Source: Trinickia violacea
GTDB lineage: Bacteria; Pseudomonadota; Gammaproteobacteria; Burkholderiales; Burkholderiaceae
Length of the DNA stretch: 64,000 nt
Reading direction: 5' to 3'
Assembly (NCBI RefSeq): GCF_005280735.1
Contig: NZ_CP040078.1
Coordinates: 3,100,001 to 3,164,000, forward strand
Shown here: one piece after another, positions 25,388 to 34,520 of the stretch
Layout: each line of letters begins with the position of its first letter
Position numbering within the stretch: position 1 is the stretch's first letter
Program-made: the position numbers and the translations under genes
Notes under the pieces: model-generated
The model's input: the letters and a program-made list of their open reading frames with translations, nothing else
Databases searched by the model: none
Told to the model about the DNA's origin: nothing

Positions 25388-26497
25388 TTACCTTTTCCTT
25401 TTGAAAGGCAATCGAATCGAAATTGTTTTCCATGACGATACGCGAAGCTTGGCGACCAGTTCCGTCAACTTTTCCCGATCTGGACGTCCAGATTTCGGAT
25501 ACTTTAGCGGCACGAGCGCCAGTAGCGTCACTCCGCCCGATGTTCCTGCGTTTCGCTGAGTATGGTCGAATTGATAGTTAATCACGACCACGGCGTCAAT
25601 GCCGTCAGGCCAGACCAGTTCATTAGCTAGCTCTGTAGTCTTGTCGATGATCTCACCTTCTCGGATTATTTTTCCCTCCAGTCTCTGTCTCGAAAGTTCA
25701 AATATTAGTCTACTTGGAAAAGAAAGAAAGTCGTTTTCCTTCAGGCACGCGTTGTTCAATGGCCAATCCGACTGCAGGCAGAGGAAAAACTCAACCCTAG
25801 GAGAAAGTTCGTGGGTGCCCAAAGAAAAAAGTAATTTGCAATCTTTTGCCTCTTTGATGAGCGCGGTTCGAAGTTCTACGCTATACCGACCGAACATCTG
25901 GCTCGGGCGACTCGATAGAATCTGTCCCACCCGTTCATAGACATGCTCGAGAATCCCGCCTCCTCTCTCGACGGTAAAATCGATCGGCTCTATTGCGCGC
26001 TTTCCTCCGGCGTTCTCTAGCACACCCACTACATCATTTTTTCTATATATGAAAGCGAGATCAAGAGAAGTCTGGTTGTACCTTAAATGCAATCGATTTA
26101 CGTCGGCACCGTTCGCAATCAACACTTCCGCCACATCCTTGTGACCTGCGACGGCGCTATCCATAAGCGGAGTCGTGACGGCGACAGGAGGACCATCAAC
26201 CATAGAGCCATGCTCGATCAGCCATTCAACCAGACGTGAATGCCCGTGCGCGGACGCCTCGTTGATCGGTAACCTGTTTCCTGAAGAGATCGCAGGTGAG
26301 TTGACGGGGATCCCGAGATTCATCAACAGATCACATACATCTACCCTTCCGTGGGACGCCGCAATATGCAACAAGGTCCTGCCACCTTCAATTCCATGTT
26401 CTGGAACAAGAATTAAATCCGGATTTTTGTCGATAAAGGTGAGCAAATCCTCGACATTTCCAGTGTCCGAAAAATATGCTGGTTTCGATGCCGTCAT
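25388..26497 (-). CDS. Ankyrin-repeat immunity candidate for the Rhs AHH nuclease
   Basis: The 369-residue protein begins 1 bp after the rhs stop. Residues about 35-175 hold four or so ankyrin repeats (GRTLLHIAASHGRVDVCDLLM, RLPINEASAHGHSRLVEWLI, TTPLMDSAVAGHKDVAEVLI, NQTSLDLAFIYRKNDVVGVL). The C-terminal 190 residues (VELRTALIKEAKDCKLLFSLGTHEL, FFLCLQSDWPLNN, GVTLLALVPLKYPKSG) resemble the suppressor-of-fused-like fold used by some polymorphic-toxin immunity proteins; that part is less certain. With no signal peptide it would act in the cytosol. Ankyrin-type immunity genes next to toxin tips are known. The immediate position after the Rhs tip makes it the likely cognate protector. Confidence 0.75.
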   Translation of the reverse strand: MTASKPAYFSDTGNVEDLLTFIDKNPDLILVPEHGIEGGRTLLHIAASHGRVDVCDLLMNLGIPVNSPAISSGNRLPINEASAHGHSRLVEWLIEHGSMVDGPPVAVTTPLMDSAVAGHKDVAEVLIANGADVNRLHLRYNQTSLDLAFIYRKNDVVGVLENAGGKRAIEPIDFTVERGGGILEHVYERVGQILSSRPSQMFGRYSVELRTALIKEAKDCKLLFSLGTHELSPRVEFFLCLQSDWPLNNACLKENDFLSFPSRLIFELSRQRLEGKIIREGEIIDKTTELANELVWPDGIDAVVVINYQFDHTQRNAGTSGGVTLLALVPLKYPKSGRPDREKLTELVAKLRVSSWKTISIRLPFKRKR

Positions 26498-26498
26498 T

Positions 26499-29400
26499 TT
26501 AGAAAGTCCCTTGCTTCATCTGTTCGCCCATATTTTTGAGGGCGGATTCTACGGCGGGCTTCCCTCCAGAGGCATCCGCTGCGCTTAAGGTGTTGAAAAC
26601 CTTTTCGGCGGCCGCCTGAGTGTGGTTCCCTCCACCGTTCTGCGCCCAGGTGAAGTTCCGTGCATCGTCGTTCAGTCCGATGCCATGCTTGTCAAGAATG
26701 GACTGCGAATCAAGGATGTGCTGACGGCTGGTAGCGTTCCAGTTACTTGGCGCGTTCTCGCGCACAATGTGGTGATAGTGCGGATCCTTCATCCCAGCCG
26801 GAGCTGGTCCCATTGCGCGCTTCTGCTTGGCGGTGAGGCGACATGTTTCCAAGCCCCACGGATCGATCCAGCTGATCGGGTTGGGCGCGTATTGATAAAG
26901 GTTCAATCCGCCTGCGAGCCCAATCGGATCGGGCGTGATGAAGCGCCCCATGTCTGGATCATAGTACCGGAACAGGTTGTAGTGCAAACCCGTCTCTCGG
27001 TCAAGATACTGCCCCTGGTATCTCAGATTCTGCTGCGGCCGGTATTCCTCGACCGCCGTTTCGACGACCGTGTTACCCCATATCTGGTACTGCGTGCGCC
27101 ACACGATCTCGCCGCTTGCGTCCGTCAGTTCCTCAGGCGCGCCGTTGACATCCGTATGGTAGTACAACGTATTGCGTTTGGACGAATCTCCCTCCGCATC
27201 CAGCCGCGCCAACGGCTCGTAGCTGCCCACGCCATTGTACAGATACACACTGACGCTGCCGTTCAGGCGCATCTCCTGACACAGGCGCATCCCGTCCCAC
27301 AGGAACCGCACGTATGAGTGCCGCTGACCATCCGCGTCGATTTGGTACTTTGCTGTGCGTCGCCCCAGTGCGTCATATTCGTAGCCGTATCGTCGCTCAG
27401 GCAGCCCCGTACGCTCTACACGCGCCTCGACCAGGCGGTGATGTGCATCGTACCGGTAACGCTGCATGCCATCGACGGTATCACGATGCGACATCCGTCC
27501 GTACGCATCATAGGAGTAACGCCGGCCGCGCATTGCCAGCACGCGATTGAACCGGATCACGTTGCTGCGCTCTCCACCGCGCTGTGTCTCGTCTAGCAGA
27601 TTGGCCGCCGCGTCGTACCGCCATGTGCCATAGTAGCCATCGTTGCGACACTCCGTGATCAGACCTTCCCCGTCGTAGCCAAACGCTGTTTGTCCCTGCA
27701 ACGTATGATGCTTGTTCACCAGGCGTGACAGGCCATCGTAGCCATAGCGACGGTCGATCACGCTATCCGGGACGATCCCACGCATTTCCCGGTAGCTCTG
27801 CCGCCGCGAAACGCGACCGCGCGCGTCGTACAGGCTTCGGGTCGAAAGTCGTCCCTGGCTGCGCAGCACCTCCCGATGCAGGCGGTCGCGTTCGATGTCG
27901 CTGACCGTCTGGCCATCAACGTTTATCTGGTGCAGGTGGCCGCTGCCATAGTAGAGCAGGTTGACCGTACTGCCATCGGGCAGCATGGTCGAGGTGCGAT
28001 TACCCAGTTCGTCATAGGCATGCAACAGGGTGCCATGCGAGGTCGTTTCTTCCAGCAGTTGTCCAAGCGCATCATAGGCAAACGAGATAACTTCAGCTTT
28101 GCCTTCCGGATCTCGTTCACCATCCGCGGGAAGCGTACGCCGGATCTCGAGCAGGTTGTCAGCCACATCGTGGCGATAATCCGTGACGTCCTGCGAGGTC
28201 ACGCGACGGGTGAGCCGTCCCACCGCATCACGCACATAGCGATGTTCCATTTGCGCCATCGTGCCGACTACCCAGCGAGTGGCAATGGTTTGGCCAAGCG
28301 CATCATAATCTGTCTGCTGACATAGCCCGTCCAGGCCGATCTGTTCCACGACGCGGTCGCACACATCGTAGCCAAATCCGTAGCGCTCACCGTTCGCGTT
28401 GACGAGTGCATTCAGTCGCCCATAGGCGTCGTATTCGAACCGTACGCAGTGGCCCGCCGCATCGATCCGCTCGACGACCCGCCCGTGTGCGTCGCGCGTA
28501 TAGCGCGTGCTTTTTGCCAGCGCGTCTGTGCGTGCTACCAGTTGCCCAGAGGCATCGAGAGTGAAGCGATCCTCTGATCCGTCTGCACGGATCACGCGGG
28601 AAAGCCGGCCCAACGCGTCATAGCGGTAGCGACTGCTGTTGCCTTCGGCATCAGTCACACACTCCAGCAAGCCCCGGTTGTCGTAATAGAACGAAGTCTG
28701 CGAGCCTGAACAGTCCGTGTGCCGCGCCAGTTGCCCATCATTCGTCCATTGCAGAACACGGTTGCCGCCGCGCGCGTCCGTGATCTGCACAGGCTGGCCC
28801 CACGCGTCATACCGGATAACGGTACGCTGCATCAGCGGATCGATTTCCATTACGCTGTTGCCGCGATCGTCGTACACGTACCGCCACGGCTGACCGGCCG
28901 CATCAAGCTCCATCAACGGCAGCGACCACGCAGGGTGCCATTGGGTCTGCGTGACGCGCCCCAGCGGATCGGTGCTCGACGCCAGCCGGCCAGCGTCATC
29001 GTAGCTCCATCGCCACACGCCGCCCTGTGCATCGGTCATCGAGACCAACTGACGCTCGTCATTCCATTCGAAGCACGACACCTGACCGAGCTCGTCCTCG
29101 TAACGCGTCACTTGATACTGTGCGTTCCACTCGTGTCTACTGGTCCGGCCCAGACTGTCGCTTACCGTCAGACGGCGTGCGACGGGATCATGGTCGAGCC
29201 AGTAGTGATCGCCACTGTCGGTCCAGTGCTCGGTGACACGCCATTCCTCGCCGGTGGGGCCCACAAAGTGTCCCCACCGGTAATGGCAGACCAGACCCGC
29301 ACGCAGGCGATGCATCACCATGCGGCGGCCCTTGTCGTAGGCGAACTGGCGCAAGGTGTGCCCTGCTGCGTCAAGCACCTCCGCGAGATCACCGGCTGCG

Positions 29401-30917
29401 TCGTACCGGTATTGGGCAAGTACTACGGTATCGCGCAGGGATTCACCGTAGCGACGCTCGATGCGGGCCACCCGGCGCCGATGAGTCCGCTCATCGTAGT
29501 GCAACAGCACGCAGAGAGTCTGCGGGTTGTCCATGATGCGGACAATACGACCGTCATCGTCATAATGCAGCCGCAACGCGTTGCGGTTGCGGTCGCCGAG
29601 CAGGACAAGGCGTTGCCGCCCGGCGTCCCGCGGGTCCGGCGCGAAGACGCGGTATACCCCGTCGTCGCTCTCGACTAGCCACTGCCCGGCGTCGCTACGG
29701 CGTACGCCGAGGCCTTCACCTGGGCTGCGGAACCCTTCACCGGAGCGAACCGGCTGCATATCGAGACGGCGGCCCGTTTCGTCGATGTAAGTCCAGCGGT
29801 CGGGATCGGACGCCCCCGGCGTGCGTTCGACCGATACCTCCAGTGGCACGCTCCAGCCCGCGCCGAACAGGCCTTCCATGCGAGTGTCCTGGCTGTTGTA
29901 TACGCGTTGCCAGACGAGCGGAAAACGGCCTGGGAGCGAGAAGTCGCGGTCTTCGTCACCAGCCAGGTATTTGGCGCCCGTTGCGGCATTGACCGGCTGG
30001 CTTACCGCGTTGCTCGCACGCTGCCACATCGAACGCAGTGCCTCACCAGCCTTCTGGGTGATGAGATTCAGGCCAAGGCCGACCAGGAAACAGCCTGCTT
30101 TGGACAGCATGTTGCCCTTACCCATGAATGCCATGACGATGCCGATCGCGAGCGCAACGGGCTCCTTGCCACTGCGGATTTCGCGTACCACGGCCAGCGG
30201 GCCGCCAATGCGCACGTCTGGCGAGACATCGGCACCGTTCGCTGGTGCGTCGACAATCTTTGCTTCGCAGGTGCTACGCGCACCGCTTCTGCCTGCCGGC
30301 TGAGCGTTGATCGTGACGCGCTTCACGCCTTCCGCGAGATATTCCTTTGGTACGGGCGAGGGATGCTTGTCACAGAGGATCTTGTCCTCATCGCACGGAA
30401 TGGCGGGTTCCGGGCTGGCCACCGTTGGTTGCACCATCTGCGAAACGAACTCCTTCCCCCACTGCAGCCAGGCGCCAGCAATATCGATGATCGATTGCTC
30501 CTTTGGAGGAGCGTCTTGCGCCGCCTTCTCAAGCGCCGCAATCTGGTCTTCGGTCAGCAGGATACCTGCAGCGCGCGCGGCAGGCTTGCCATTGATACGT
30601 GTATCTTTCGATCCGGTAGCGATGTGCGCCTGGACGGTAGGTGGGAACAGCGCGTTGCCGATATCCTGACACCAGCCCGATATACGGTCTCCGAGTCCTG
30701 TCGCTACCAGCCCGGCCGCCACTACGAGGCCAATTGCCAGAATGGTTCCACAGCTCAACGAAGCGACTTCCACACCGATAGCAGCTGCGACCAGCGCTGT
30801 GGCCGCCCACTGGACGGCGATATTGGCGGCCACCTCCAGCACGCCTCCAACGAGATCGGCCCACGGCGACGTATGCAGCAATGCATCGCCCTCGCGGGCA
30901 GCCCATAGATCTCCCAT
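26499..30917 (-). CDS. rhs: PAAR-Rhs T6SS effector with AHH-type nuclease tip
   Basis: I start it at the ATG 30917 (MGDLWAAREGD), 14 bases after the EagR-like stop and behind a GGGGG-rich site, giving 1472 residues. The N-terminus has a hydrophobic transmembrane region (about 20-75), an interrupted PAAR domain (IATGSKDTRINGKPAAR; second half VTINAQPAGRSGARSTC, DVRIGGPL) and a further membrane-prone helix. A long Rhs/YD-repeat shell follows (many YDxxGR units). The core closes at PISWIDPWGL, matching the PxxxxDPxGL autocleavage motif. The last 115 residues or so are the toxin: HYHHIVREN and ILDKHGIGLNDDARN...NHTQAAAE fit AHH nucleases of the HNH/Endo VII superfamily. It would ride on VgrG and cut DNA in the target cell. 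Confidence 0.93.
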   Translation of the reverse strand: MGDLWAAREGDALLHTSPWADLVGGVLEVAANIAVQWAATALVAAAIGVEVASLSCGTILAIGLVVAAGLVATGLGDRISGWCQDIGNALFPPTVQAHIATGSKDTRINGKPAARAAGILLTEDQIAALEKAAQDAPPKEQSIIDIAGAWLQWGKEFVSQMVQPTVASPEPAIPCDEDKILCDKHPSPVPKEYLAEGVKRVTINAQPAGRSGARSTCEAKIVDAPANGADVSPDVRIGGPLAVVREIRSGKEPVALAIGIVMAFMGKGNMLSKAGCFLVGLGLNLITQKAGEALRSMWQRASNAVSQPVNAATGAKYLAGDEDRDFSLPGRFPLVWQRVYNSQDTRMEGLFGAGWSVPLEVSVERTPGASDPDRWTYIDETGRRLDMQPVRSGEGFRSPGEGLGVRRSDAGQWLVESDDGVYRVFAPDPRDAGRQRLVLLGDRNRNALRLHYDDDGRIVRIMDNPQTLCVLLHYDERTHRRRVARIERRYGESLRDTVVLAQYRYDAAGDLAEVLDAAGHTLRQFAYDKGRRMVMHRLRAGLVCHYRWGHFVGPTGEEWRVTEHWTDSGDHYWLDHDPVARRLTVSDSLGRTSRHEWNAQYQVTRYEDELGQVSCFEWNDERQLVSMTDAQGGVWRWSYDDAGRLASSTDPLGRVTQTQWHPAWSLPLMELDAAGQPWRYVYDDRGNSVMEIDPLMQRTVIRYDAWGQPVQITDARGGNRVLQWTNDGQLARHTDCSGSQTSFYYDNRGLLECVTDAEGNSSRYRYDALGRLSRVIRADGSEDRFTLDASGQLVARTDALAKSTRYTRDAHGRVVERIDAAGHCVRFEYDAYGRLNALVNANGERYGFGYDVCDRVVEQIGLDGLCQQTDYDALGQTIATRWVVGTMAQMEHRYVRDAVGRLTRRVTSQDVTDYRHDVADNLLEIRRTLPADGERDPEGKAEVISFAYDALGQLLEETTSHGTLLHAYDELGNRTSTMLPDGSTVNLLYYGSGHLHQINVDGQTVSDIERDRLHREVLRSQGRLSTRSLYDARGRVSRRQSYREMRGIVPDSVIDRRYGYDGLSRLVNKHHTLQGQTAFGYDGEGLITECRNDGYYGTWRYDAAANLLDETQRGGERSNVIRFNRVLAMRGRRYSYDAYGRMSHRDTVDGMQRYRYDAHHRLVEARVERTGLPERRYGYEYDALGRRTAKYQIDADGQRHSYVRFLWDGMRLCQEMRLNGSVSVYLYNGVGSYEPLARLDAEGDSSKRNTLYYHTDVNGAPEELTDASGEIVWRTQYQIWGNTVVETAVEEYRPQQNLRYQGQYLDRETGLHYNLFRYYDPDMGRFITPDPIGLAGGLNLYQYAPNPISWIDPWGLETCRLTAKQKRAMGPAPAGMKDPHYHHIVRENAPSNWNATSRQHILDSQSILDKHGIGLNDDARNFTWAQNGGGNHTQAAAEKVFNTLSAADASGGKPAVESALKNMGEQMKQGTF

Positions 30918-30930
30918 CGTGTTTCCCCCG

Positions 30931-31374
30931 TCAGGCCCGCTCAAACGGCTTGAGCCCATGCTTGATCGTTTCCCAATGCGTTGCATCGGCCTGCGTGAAT
31001 GCACGCGAACGTGTGTAGGTAAGCGCCATCAGCACCCGGGTTCCCGGTACGACAAAGGCAAGCTGGTACTGGTGAAGGGTTTCCTTACCCCGGGTAAAGC
31101 GGCTCTGCATTTCGAGTGCCGTGAGGTTATACCCCACACCGGCCTTCACGGATTGCCGAGGACTGTAGTGCAGATCCCGAACCTGTGTTCCCAACTTTTT
31201 CACCTGTTCGTCGATCACCGATTCGAGCGTAGCGCCGTCCGGCATCACGCCGCGGCTGACGACGAGTGAGGCATCCAGCGATGGAAGGCGGATAGCGTTG
31301 ATGGTGCTATCAACAAACTCCCTGTCAGGCAGGGTGAGGGCGACTTCGTTGGTCTGGTATTGCGTTGTATTCAT
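30931..31374 (-). CDS. eagR: EagR-type chaperone (DUF1795/DcrB family)
   Basis: This 147-residue protein lies between vgrG and the PAAR-Rhs gene, the standard position of Eag chaperones. The sequence fits the DUF1795 fold (ALTLPDREFVDSTINAIRL, LHYSPRQSVKAGVGYNLTALEM, LTYTRSRAFTQADATHWETIKHGL). The family shields the hydrophobic membrane segments of PAAR effectors before loading on VgrG, and the downstream Rhs has such segments. Assignment rests on position and general sequence resemblance. Confidence 0.85.
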   Translation of the reverse strand: MNTTQYQTNEVALTLPDREFVDSTINAIRLPSLDASLVVSRGVMPDGATLESVIDEQVKKLGTQVRDLHYSPRQSVKAGVGYNLTALEMQSRFTRGKETLHQYQLAFVVPGTRVLMALTYTRSRAFTQADATHWETIKHGLKPFERA

Positions 31375-31401
31375 CGATCACGCTCCAAAGCGGCCGGCAG
31401 G

Positions 31402-33429
31402 TTATTTTTGGGGCGGAAAAACCTTGTCAACCGCCGTCTTGATGGCATCCTTCTCCGTCGGACCATGCGGATCCACTTTCGAATCCTTGCTCCCCATGTT
31501 CAGATCCAGCGTTCCCTGCTGCGAATTGATCGCCCCACTCTGCGTCGCCGTGATATTGAAGTTCGTGCACGTCATGTTGATTTCGCCGTTGCTCTTGAGC
31601 TCAATGATGCTGTTGCCGCACGAGAGCGTGATGCTGTCGCCTGCCGCACAAAGCAGGTTGTTGAGCACCTGAATGACACGGTCTGCACCGACAAGCACCA
31701 CGTCGTCAGATTTGACCGAGTGATCGCGAACATTGCCTACCGTGGCGACTTCGCTCTGACCGACTGACTTCACCCGGTTATTGCCGACCGTGTGAAGTTC
31801 GCTATCCTCGACCTCCGTGCGCATGTCCTTCTCGGCCTGCAGCCACAACTCTTCTGCGCCCTGCTTGTCTTCGAAGCGGATCGCATTTGCGTTACCGTAT
31901 CCGCCCTTCATCGAGCGCGACAGGATCCCGCTCTGCGTTGCGTTTCCCGGCAGTTCCCATGGTGGCATCGAAGCCGCGTTATAGAGACGTCCCACCACAA
32001 TCGGCCGATCGGGATCTCCATTCTCAAAATCCACGATCACCTCCGTGCCCACGCGGGGCACATTGACGCCACCAAAACTGCTGCCCGCCCATGGATACGA
32101 CACACGTATCCAGCACGATGAATTCTGGTCATTGACGCCCAAGCGATCCCAGTGGAATTTCAGCTTGACGCGGCCGTATTTGTCGGTCCAGATTTCACTT
32201 CCCTTCGGGCCGGTCACAATCGCTGTCTGCGGGCCACTGGTACGCGGCTTTGGGTACGGTCCGCGCGGCGGCCGGTATATCGTTGTTGCCGGCTGCACGA
32301 CGAACGAACTCTGGAAGTGGTAATCATCGCCGCCGCTGGCCTGCACCAATTCCGTTGCATGCAGCGATGCGCTGATCACCAGGTACTCCTGATTGGCTGC
32401 CTTGTACGGGTAGCCCTCGAGATTGAAGGTCGTCCCGCACACCACGTCGCGCAGCGCGCCGCTGCCCTGTGCGCGTTCGCCGTGCGCCCGGACTTCCTCC
32501 ATGCGCAAGCGGGCAATATCCTCGCCCCTGTCGGGTTCCGTATAGTCGCCAGGCCATTCGTAGCGCTCAAACTCATTGTGCGCCGTGTCCTGGATCAGCT
32601 CATTCTGGGCCAGGAGCGTGGCACCTGGCTTCTTGAAGTCGTAATCATTCGTCGCCCAGCGTCCCGACTCCAGGCTGCCAGTGAGATCAAAGTGATCGAT
32701 ATACTCAGTATCGATGCGGTGCCCCGGCGGGTAATACCACAGCGTGTGGTAGGCCTCACTCTCCACCGGCTTGTGCGAGCCGAGATGGTCGACCAGCACC
32801 ATGCGATGAAAGCTGTTACCGTGTTCGAAGAACCAGTAAATGCCGGCTTCAGCCAGCATGCGCTGAACAAAGAAATAATCCGTCTCGCCATACTGGACCT
32901 GGTAATCGAGCGGAACATACTTGTCGCCCAGGCGCAGGTCGTACGAGTAGGTGTACTTATCAAACACCTGCTCGACAATGTCGACAACCGATTTTCTCTG
33001 GAAAATGCGGAAATCAGACTGCTGATCTGTCAGCCAAAGCCAGGGTTTCAATATCAGCTCATAGCGACTTTGCCGGTTAGACTGGTCAACGTAACGGGCG
33101 TGGGCAATGATTCCGCTGATCTCCCGCGTACCAGCGCCGATGTTGGCTGCTCCTGCGGCGCCTGCAAGTCCGGCTATGAACGTGCCCATGCCCTCGAGCT
33201 GGATTGTCACCGTGAGTTCCTGCCCAATCATCGACTTCAGATCGATGTTGCTTGCTACATCGGGCGGCAACCCAGGCGCCGTCAGGCAGTCGAGTGTGTA
33301 GGCGTACATCTCCGAGAGCGCTTCTTCCCCGATGATCCCCTTGAGTTCAAGCATGGGTTCACCGTCCGGCCCGTCCGGCAGCGCGGGGCCGCTCATCGTC
33401 AGCGTGCGGGGTTTTGCGAAATCAAGCAT
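31402..33429 (-). CDS. tssI: T6SS spike protein VgrG (TssI)
   Basis: The 675-residue protein carries the gp27-like base (DYQVQYGETDYFFVQRMLAEAGIYWFFEH), the gp5-like OB fold (KFHWDRLGVNDQNSSCWIRVSYPWAG, GTEVIVDFENGDPDRPIVVGRLYNA) and a C-terminal beta-helix with repeated VGxxxxxxV units. It has normal VgrG length, with no large effector extension. Only a short tail follows the needle, so cargo must attach through PAAR. It sits between the lysozyme/immunity pair and eagR-rhs, making this a vgrG cassette joined to the main T6SS operon. Confidence 0.97.
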   Translation of the reverse strand: MLDFAKPRTLTMSGPALPDGPDGEPMLELKGIIGEEALSEMYAYTLDCLTAPGLPPDVASNIDLKSMIGQELTVTIQLEGMGTFIAGLAGAAGAANIGAGTREISGIIAHARYVDQSNRQSRYELILKPWLWLTDQQSDFRIFQRKSVVDIVEQVFDKYTYSYDLRLGDKYVPLDYQVQYGETDYFFVQRMLAEAGIYWFFEHGNSFHRMVLVDHLGSHKPVESEAYHTLWYYPPGHRIDTEYIDHFDLTGSLESGRWATNDYDFKKPGATLLAQNELIQDTAHNEFERYEWPGDYTEPDRGEDIARLRMEEVRAHGERAQGSGALRDVVCGTTFNLEGYPYKAANQEYLVISASLHATELVQASGGDDYHFQSSFVVQPATTIYRPPRGPYPKPRTSGPQTAIVTGPKGSEIWTDKYGRVKLKFHWDRLGVNDQNSSCWIRVSYPWAGSSFGGVNVPRVGTEVIVDFENGDPDRPIVVGRLYNAASMPPWELPGNATQSGILSRSMKGGYGNANAIRFEDKQGAEELWLQAEKDMRTEVEDSELHTVGNNRVKSVGQSEVATVGNVRDHSVKSDDVVLVGADRVIQVLNNLLCAAGDSITLSCGNSIIELKSNGEINMTCTNFNITATQSGAINSQQGTLDLNMGSKDSKVDPHGPTEKDAIKTAVDKVFPPQK

Positions 33430-33503
33430 GACTTGCCCATCCTCCGTGATAGTGCGGTTTCGCGTTCAGCGTCGCCGTGAATCCCATTGCTTCCTGTCCC
33501 GTG

Positions 33504-33956
33504 CTACTGCTTTTCGTGTGCGTGCGCGACACGGACCGCGCGATAAAACGCACCGCCCTCGTACACCACGATGTCCGCGCCGACACGAAATACATGGCCG
33601 CACCGCCCCGCGTCCAGCACCAGGGTGCGGGCAGCGACGCCGGCGTCGATCGGCCCCGCGTGATACTGGTCGAGCAGAATGGGGGCAGTCGCGCGCATGC
33701 CTGCATGTATCGCGTCCGGTACGCATTCGTCGGCGCCGATATGCACCTGCGCTGGACCAATCGTGACGGTCTGTCCGATGAGGGAGTGCGCTGCTTCGGG
33801 ACTGACGGAAACTTCGCCGTAGCCCACAATTCTGGCTACTCGCCAAGTACCCTCAAAAAAACGGAATGCGCCATCCAGACGCGCAGCAAGGCACGCGCAG
33901 GCCACGGCCGCCAGCAACGCCGCCACGACACAGTGCATGATCGCGTGCACCCTCAT
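33504..33956 (-). CDS. Candidate periplasmic immunity protein to the lysozyme effector
   Basis: The 150-residue protein has an N-terminal signal peptide (IMHCVVAALLAAVACACLA) and would reach the periplasm. It overlaps the lysozyme gene by 4 bp (ATGA), the classic coupling of T6SS effector and immunity genes. The mature part is beta-rich (FFEGTWRVARIVGYGEVSV, VIGQTV-like segments, HVFRVGADIVVYEGG). The family is not recognised. Export to the periplasm is what immunity to a peptidoglycan hydrolase requires. Confidence 0.75.
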   Translation of the reverse strand: MRVHAIMHCVVAALLAAVACACLAARLDGAFRFFEGTWRVARIVGYGEVSVSPEAAHSLIGQTVTIGPAQVHIGADECVPDAIHAGMRATAPILLDQYHAGPIDAGVAARTLVLDAGRCGHVFRVGADIVVYEGGAFYRAVRVAHAHEKQ

Positions 33957-34498
33957 GGCGCCGCTCCCAACGCAGGCTGCGGCGGCACCAGAAACGGTGC
34001 GGCCTCCCTGCGCCGCCGGTCCACGAGCCCATCGCTGCGTCGCGGGGGGCCAACGGGATGTCCGCGTGCATCATGTGCATGCACGTACACGTAGGCATTG
34101 ATATTGCGTGCGACCGCCACCATGTCACCCCGGTTGGCCGGGTTCAGCGCCGCGCGCGCGCCTCCGGGCATGTTGTAGGCGAAGCTCACAGCTGCGTCGA
34201 ACTGCGCCTGCGTGAGCGTGTGATCCGGTACGGCATCGCGCACAATCTGCTCGGCGCGCCGCACGCCTGCACCAAGCCGTGCCTGGATGACCGGATCCGG
34301 GACCGGCTGGCCAAGTTCACGCGCCGTGCATGGCCCCATGTGAGCGAGCGTCCCAATCCCGAACGTACAGTTGTTGGCACTGTCGTTGTAGTAGACGCGC
34401 CGCAGCCCCTCGTTGTGCTGTAGGGCACGCTGGCCTTCAGTGGACAGGGAAAGACCCGCATTGGAGTTTGCCGAAGCGTTCGTGGTCGTATCTGGCAT
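33953..34498 (-). CDS. GH24 lysozyme-type T6SS effector
   Basis: The 181-residue protein is a phage-T4-lysozyme-like muramidase: catalytic Glu30 in HNEGLRR, Asp39 in YYNDS and Thr45 in NCTFGIG keep the E11-D20-T26 spacing of T4 lysozyme. QFDAAVSFAYNMPGG is the usual second motif. There is no signal peptide and no holin or spanin nearby, and the gene lies between tssG and vgrG, so it is a T6SS cargo rather than a phage lysis gene. The last 45 residues are Pro/Arg-rich and unlike the family core. It should cleave peptidoglycan glycan strands in the target periplasm. Confidence 0.85.
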   Translation of the reverse strand: MPDTTTNASANSNAGLSLSTEGQRALQHNEGLRRVYYNDSANNCTFGIGTLAHMGPCTARELGQPVPDPVIQARLGAGVRRAEQIVRDAVPDHTLTQAQFDAAVSFAYNMPGGARAALNPANRGDMVAVARNINAYVYVHAHDARGHPVGPPRRSDGLVDRRRREAAPFLVPPQPALGAAP

Positions 34499-34520
34499 CG
34501 TTACGTCTTCTCCTTCAGCC

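Noticed and set aside
28719..30908. Long plus-strand frames opposite rhs
   Set aside because: Shadows of the Rhs YD-repeat region.
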